Of a stretch of DNA of 18,116 nt, positions 16,375 through 18,116 are shown in pieces. This DNA comes from DASWIG01 sp965371445 (GTDB taxonomy: Bacteria; Acidobacteriota; Thermoanaerobaculia; Multivoradales; J023): NCBI GenBank assembly GCA_965371445.1, contig CBDUYN010000200.1, positions 1-18,116 on the forward strand, given 5' to 3'. A program made the position numbers and the translations under genes. Under the pieces are notes generated by a model. It did no database searches. It had not been told where the DNA came from and saw only the letters and a list, made by a program, of their open reading frames with translations. Position 1 is the first letter of the stretch. Each line of letters begins with the position of its first letter.

Positions 16375-16380
16375 CCCTCC
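16375..16380 (-). promoter_or_regulatory. Ribosome binding site of the TPR-CHAT lipoprotein
   Basis: GGAGGG is 10 bases before ATG 16364. It selects this ATG over the long upstream extension of the same frame (to 16895), which would read through the anti-sigma gene in the wrong frame and hide the lipoprotein signal. Confidence 0.6.
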
Positions 16381-16398
16381 TCACGACGACCCGTGGAC

Positions 16399-17184
16399 TC
16401 ATCGTCCCGTCTCAAAAACGAGCTGGAAGGTATAGGTGGCCCGCAGCTCCGGTGGACCCCGGCCAAGCCCGAGAAGCCGGACCTCGTAGACTCCCTCCGG
16501 GAGCCGATTCCACGGCAGAGCCCGCTTGATCGTCCTGTCATAGGACGTGCGCAGCGTCTCGTCGGCGAGGACGAGCTCGCCGGCCGCGTCGCGGATCTCG
16601 ATCCGAAACGTCGAGTGGCGCTGCGACGGCACCGACCCGAAAGCCAGAACGTAGGAGTCGGCCCAGGCCGGGATCCGGAGAGCCTTCGCCTCCGAGCTCC
16701 GAAACGTCTCGGGATAGAGATAGAAGACCTCCGGGGTCCCTCCTGTCCCAGGCTGTCTCCAACCGCGCAGGCCCAGCCCCAGAGCCACGACCACCAGAGC
16801 CGCCAACGCGGCCCAGTAGGCGGACGGAACCGACGGTCGGGGCCGCTCGAAAGGCAATACCGCAGTCGTCGCCACAAGGTCGTCCTCCTCGGCAAGGCGG
16901 GCCTTCAGGTCCTCCTTCTGGGCCGCGACGTCGTCGTCGGAAAGCCGCTGCGACTCCTCCGGCGGCTCCAGCTGTCCGAATTCCTTCAGATCGATCAGCA
17001 GGCGCGTACACTCGGAGCACAGCACGAGGTGCCTTCTGAGCTCGTCGTGGCCCACTCGGGTGAGCCTGCCCTCGTGATAGGCCAACAAGTCCTCTGCTGG
17101 CGGGTGTTCTCCGGGCATCGCGCGCCGCTCGTTTTCGGCAAAGGAGCGGACCGCCGACGTGACCTCTTCGGGGAGCTTCTCCAT
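16399..17184 (-). CDS. Membrane anti-sigma factor with ZAS-type zinc motif
   Basis: The protein has 261 residues from ATG 17184, whose ATG overlaps the TGA of the sigma gene (ATGA). Residues about 29-66 carry the zinc-binding anti-sigma motif (ZAS): HEGRLT, then His52-x3-Cys56-x2-Cys59 in RRHLVLCSEC. One membrane helix spans about 120-141 (SAYWAALAALVVVALGLGL). Residues about 150-261 would lie in the periplasm and look beta-rich (FYLYPETFRSS, STFRIEIRDAAGELVL, GVYEVRLLGLG, YTFQLVFETG). By family, the N-terminal domain holds the ECF sigma factor at the membrane until a signal leads to release. The periplasmic part is likely the sensor or cleavage target. An extension of the same frame to 17358 reads through sigma-factor DNA and is not real. 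Confidence 0.85.
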   Translation of the reverse strand: MEKLPEEVTSAVRSFAENERRAMPGEHPPAEDLLAYHEGRLTRVGHDELRRHLVLCSECTRLLIDLKEFGQLEPPEESQRLSDDDVAAQKEDLKARLAEEDDLVATTAVLPFERPRPSVPSAYWAALAALVVVALGLGLRGWRQPGTGGTPEVFYLYPETFRSSEAKALRIPAWADSYVLAFGSVPSQRHSTFRIEIRDAAGELVLADETLRTSYDRTIKRALPWNRLPEGVYEVRLLGLGRGPPELRATYTFQLVFETGR

Positions 17185-17771
17185 CAGGCCTCCCGGACCG
17201 CCGGCAAGGCGACGGCCTCCTCGGCAAATTCGGCAAGCCGCGTCTGGAGCCTCTCCCGGGCCTGGAAGAGCTGCGACTTGACGGTGTTGATCGAGATCCG
17301 CATCACCGCCGCTATCTCGCGGTACTTGAGCTGCTGGTCGATGCGCAGGAGCAGGCACTCACGCATCTGCTCCGGCAGCTCCCGGAGGGCCTCGTGGAGG
17401 AGGTCCCGCCGTTCCTTCGCCAGCGCAGCGGTGAGGGGATCGGACTCGTGACGGCCTTCGAGCTCCCGGCCGTCGTCGAGGAGCTTGTCGAGGGAAAGCT
17501 CCTGGCCTTCGCGCTTCTCGGCGCTCCGGCGGCGTACCTCGTTACGCCAGACGTTGGTTGCGATGGTGAAGAGCCAACCCTCGACGTTCGTGCCGCGACG
17601 GAACCGCTCCATTCCCCGATAGGCGCCGAGGAAGGTCTCCTGGGTGAGCTCCAGGCACTCCTCGCGAGAGAAGCCGCGCCGGAAAAAAAACGAGCTCACC
17701 GGACGCGAGTAGCGTTCGAAGAGCTGCTCGAAGCGGGGGCTAAGGCCGCTTACGTCTCGCGGTTCTCGCAT
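17184..17771 (-). CDS. ECF-type RNA polymerase sigma factor
   Basis: The protein has 195 residues, usual for ECF sigma factors. Residues about 13-85 match region 2: FEQLFERYSRPVSSFFFRRG, LTQETFLGAYRGMERF and the core segment VEGWLFTIATNVWRNEVRRR. Residues about 125-180 match region 4: LRELPEQMRECLLLRIDQ and the helix-turn-helix YREIAAVMRISINTVKSQLF. There is no extra C-terminal domain. The next gene is a ZAS anti-sigma, overlapping by ATGA, a classic pair. By family it directs RNA polymerase to a small regulon, often including its own operon, so this whole array is a candidate regulon (inference). The ATG at 17771 is preceded by a weak GAGG-type site. Confidence 0.92.
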   Translation of the reverse strand: MREPRDVSGLSPRFEQLFERYSRPVSSFFFRRGFSREECLELTQETFLGAYRGMERFRRGTNVEGWLFTIATNVWRNEVRRRSAEKREGQELSLDKLLDDGRELEGRHESDPLTAALAKERRDLLHEALRELPEQMRECLLLRIDQQLKYREIAAVMRISINTVKSQLFQARERLQTRLAEFAEEAVALPAVREA

Positions 17772-17838
17772 CGCTTCGGGAGCGCCTCATCCGCCGATCT
17801 GATCATCCCACACGTCGCCTTCCGAGAGAGAAGAGTCG

Positions 17839-17867
17839 ATGATAGCGCAGACAGCGGCTCGCTGCCA
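17839..17867 (-). promoter_or_regulatory. Possible promoter before the sigma gene
   Basis: On the minus strand TGGCAG (17867-17862) and TATCAT (17844-17839) are 17 bases apart, about 68 bases ahead of the sigma ATG. The -10 box fits a housekeeping-type promoter; the -35 box is weak. The rest of the gap 17772-18052 shows no gene I can support. Confidence 0.25.
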
Positions 17868-18052
17868 CCGTCTTGACAGACATGGCCGTGCTCGTCAGAG
17901 TCTCGGCTGAGGAACCTCCGGAGCCCATGCCAATCCACCGAAAGACCAGAGCTGCCGCCCTCGGCCGTCCTGGACTCCGGGGACCGCGTCGTGCCGTGGA
18001 AAGCCCTCATGGTGGACGTCAAAGGGAGTCAATTACTCTAGTCGGTTGCCCT

Positions 18053-18116
18053 CTACTCCAGGATGAGCCGAAACGAGAGCTCCCCGTGGGCGACCTGGCG
18101 CCCGGCCTCGGAGTGG
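18053..18116 (-). CDS. C-terminal end of an unknown gene, partial (runs off right edge)
   Basis: A frame enters from the right edge and ends in TAG at 18053-18055, with 20 visible codons: HSEAGRQVAHGELSFRLILE. The ending is beta-like and resembles, in style only, the end of the anti-sigma protein (YTFQLVFETG). It is too short to name. If real, it lies upstream of the sigma gene on the same strand. Confidence 0.4.
   Translation of the reverse strand, partial: HSEAGRQVAHGELSFRLILE

Noticed and set aside
14019..16529. Plus-strand open frame of 836 codons
   Set aside because: It is antisense to the TPR-CHAT gene, which has a lipoprotein signal, TPR repeats and CHAT motifs. Long antisense frames are common in GC-rich coding DNA, and this one shows no recognisable domain.
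17873..17901. TTGACA on the plus strand as a forward promoter
   Set aside because: The hexamer at 17873-17878 has no TATAAT-like box 16-18 bases later and no plus-strand gene follows.
17750..18022. Minus-strand frame of 90 codons upstream of and overlapping the sigma gene
   Set aside because: It overlaps the sigma start in another frame, has no recognisable domain and no good ribosome site.
18019..18045. Terminator after the right-edge partial gene
   Set aside because: Only a 4-bp stem (GAGT/ACTC) is visible with no proper T-run, too weak to call.

Overview
The window is a GC-rich stretch in which every gene I can support lies on the minus strand, so the transcription order runs from high to low coordinates. 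Bacterial features include Shine-Dalgarno sites, ATGA start/stop overlaps, an ECF sigma/anti-sigma pair, Sec and lipoprotein signal peptides, and a GrpE/DnaK-like pair. The combination of high GC, TPR-CHAT lipoproteins, CsgG/SHOCT proteins and a short repeated GGAGACACTGTCCCC element suggests a Gram-negative soil- or sediment-type lineage such as Acidobacteriota (Thermoanaerobaculia-like) or Myxococcota. That placement is an inference and not proven by the window.

Layout in transcription order: the C-terminal tip of an unknown gene (18116-18053), a 281-base gap that may hold a promoter, then an ECF sigma factor (17771-17184) and a membrane anti-sigma factor with a ZAS zinc motif (17184-16399). 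Next come a TPR-CHAT protease lipoprotein (16364-13408, one base short of a continuous frame) and a 48-residue acidic peptide gene (13258-13112), which is followed by a perfect 12-bp hairpin. After these lie a C25/CHAT-like clan CD protease (13042-11898, also one base short), a C14 metacaspase-like protein (11895-10447), a TPR protein (10437-9823) and a secreted CAP-domain protein (9826-9005). After a 127-base gap follows a second block: a GrpE-like factor (8877-8089), a lid-less Hsp70 (8084-6420), a membrane protein with two degenerate J-like segments (6371-4248), a polytopic membrane protein with an FHA domain (4227-3289), an exported CsgG-like/TPR/SHOCT protein (3269-2064), and a fourth caspase-like gene. 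That last gene, a CHAT protein, starts at GTG 2061 and is open to the left edge of the window.

Most junctions are overlaps or gaps under 70 bases, so the array looks like one or two operons. The picture is a sigma-controlled island with four caspase-fold proteases of three kinds (two CHAT, one C25/CHAT-like, one C14) and a private chaperone set. That set is an Hsp70 without its lid, a GrpE with a disordered arm, and a membrane J-like protein lacking the HPD motif. Several products face the periplasm: the TPR-CHAT lipoprotein, the anti-sigma C-terminus, the CAP protein, the CsgG-like domains. Others have no export signal: the C25-like and C14 proteases, the small peptide, GrpE and Hsp70. I infer a stress- or attack-responsive proteolytic system in which caspase-like proteases act on the anti-sigma factor, on the small peptide, or on chaperone-presented clients. 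None of this is proven by sequence alone. I saw no CRISPR array, rRNA or tRNA gene, or transposase gene.
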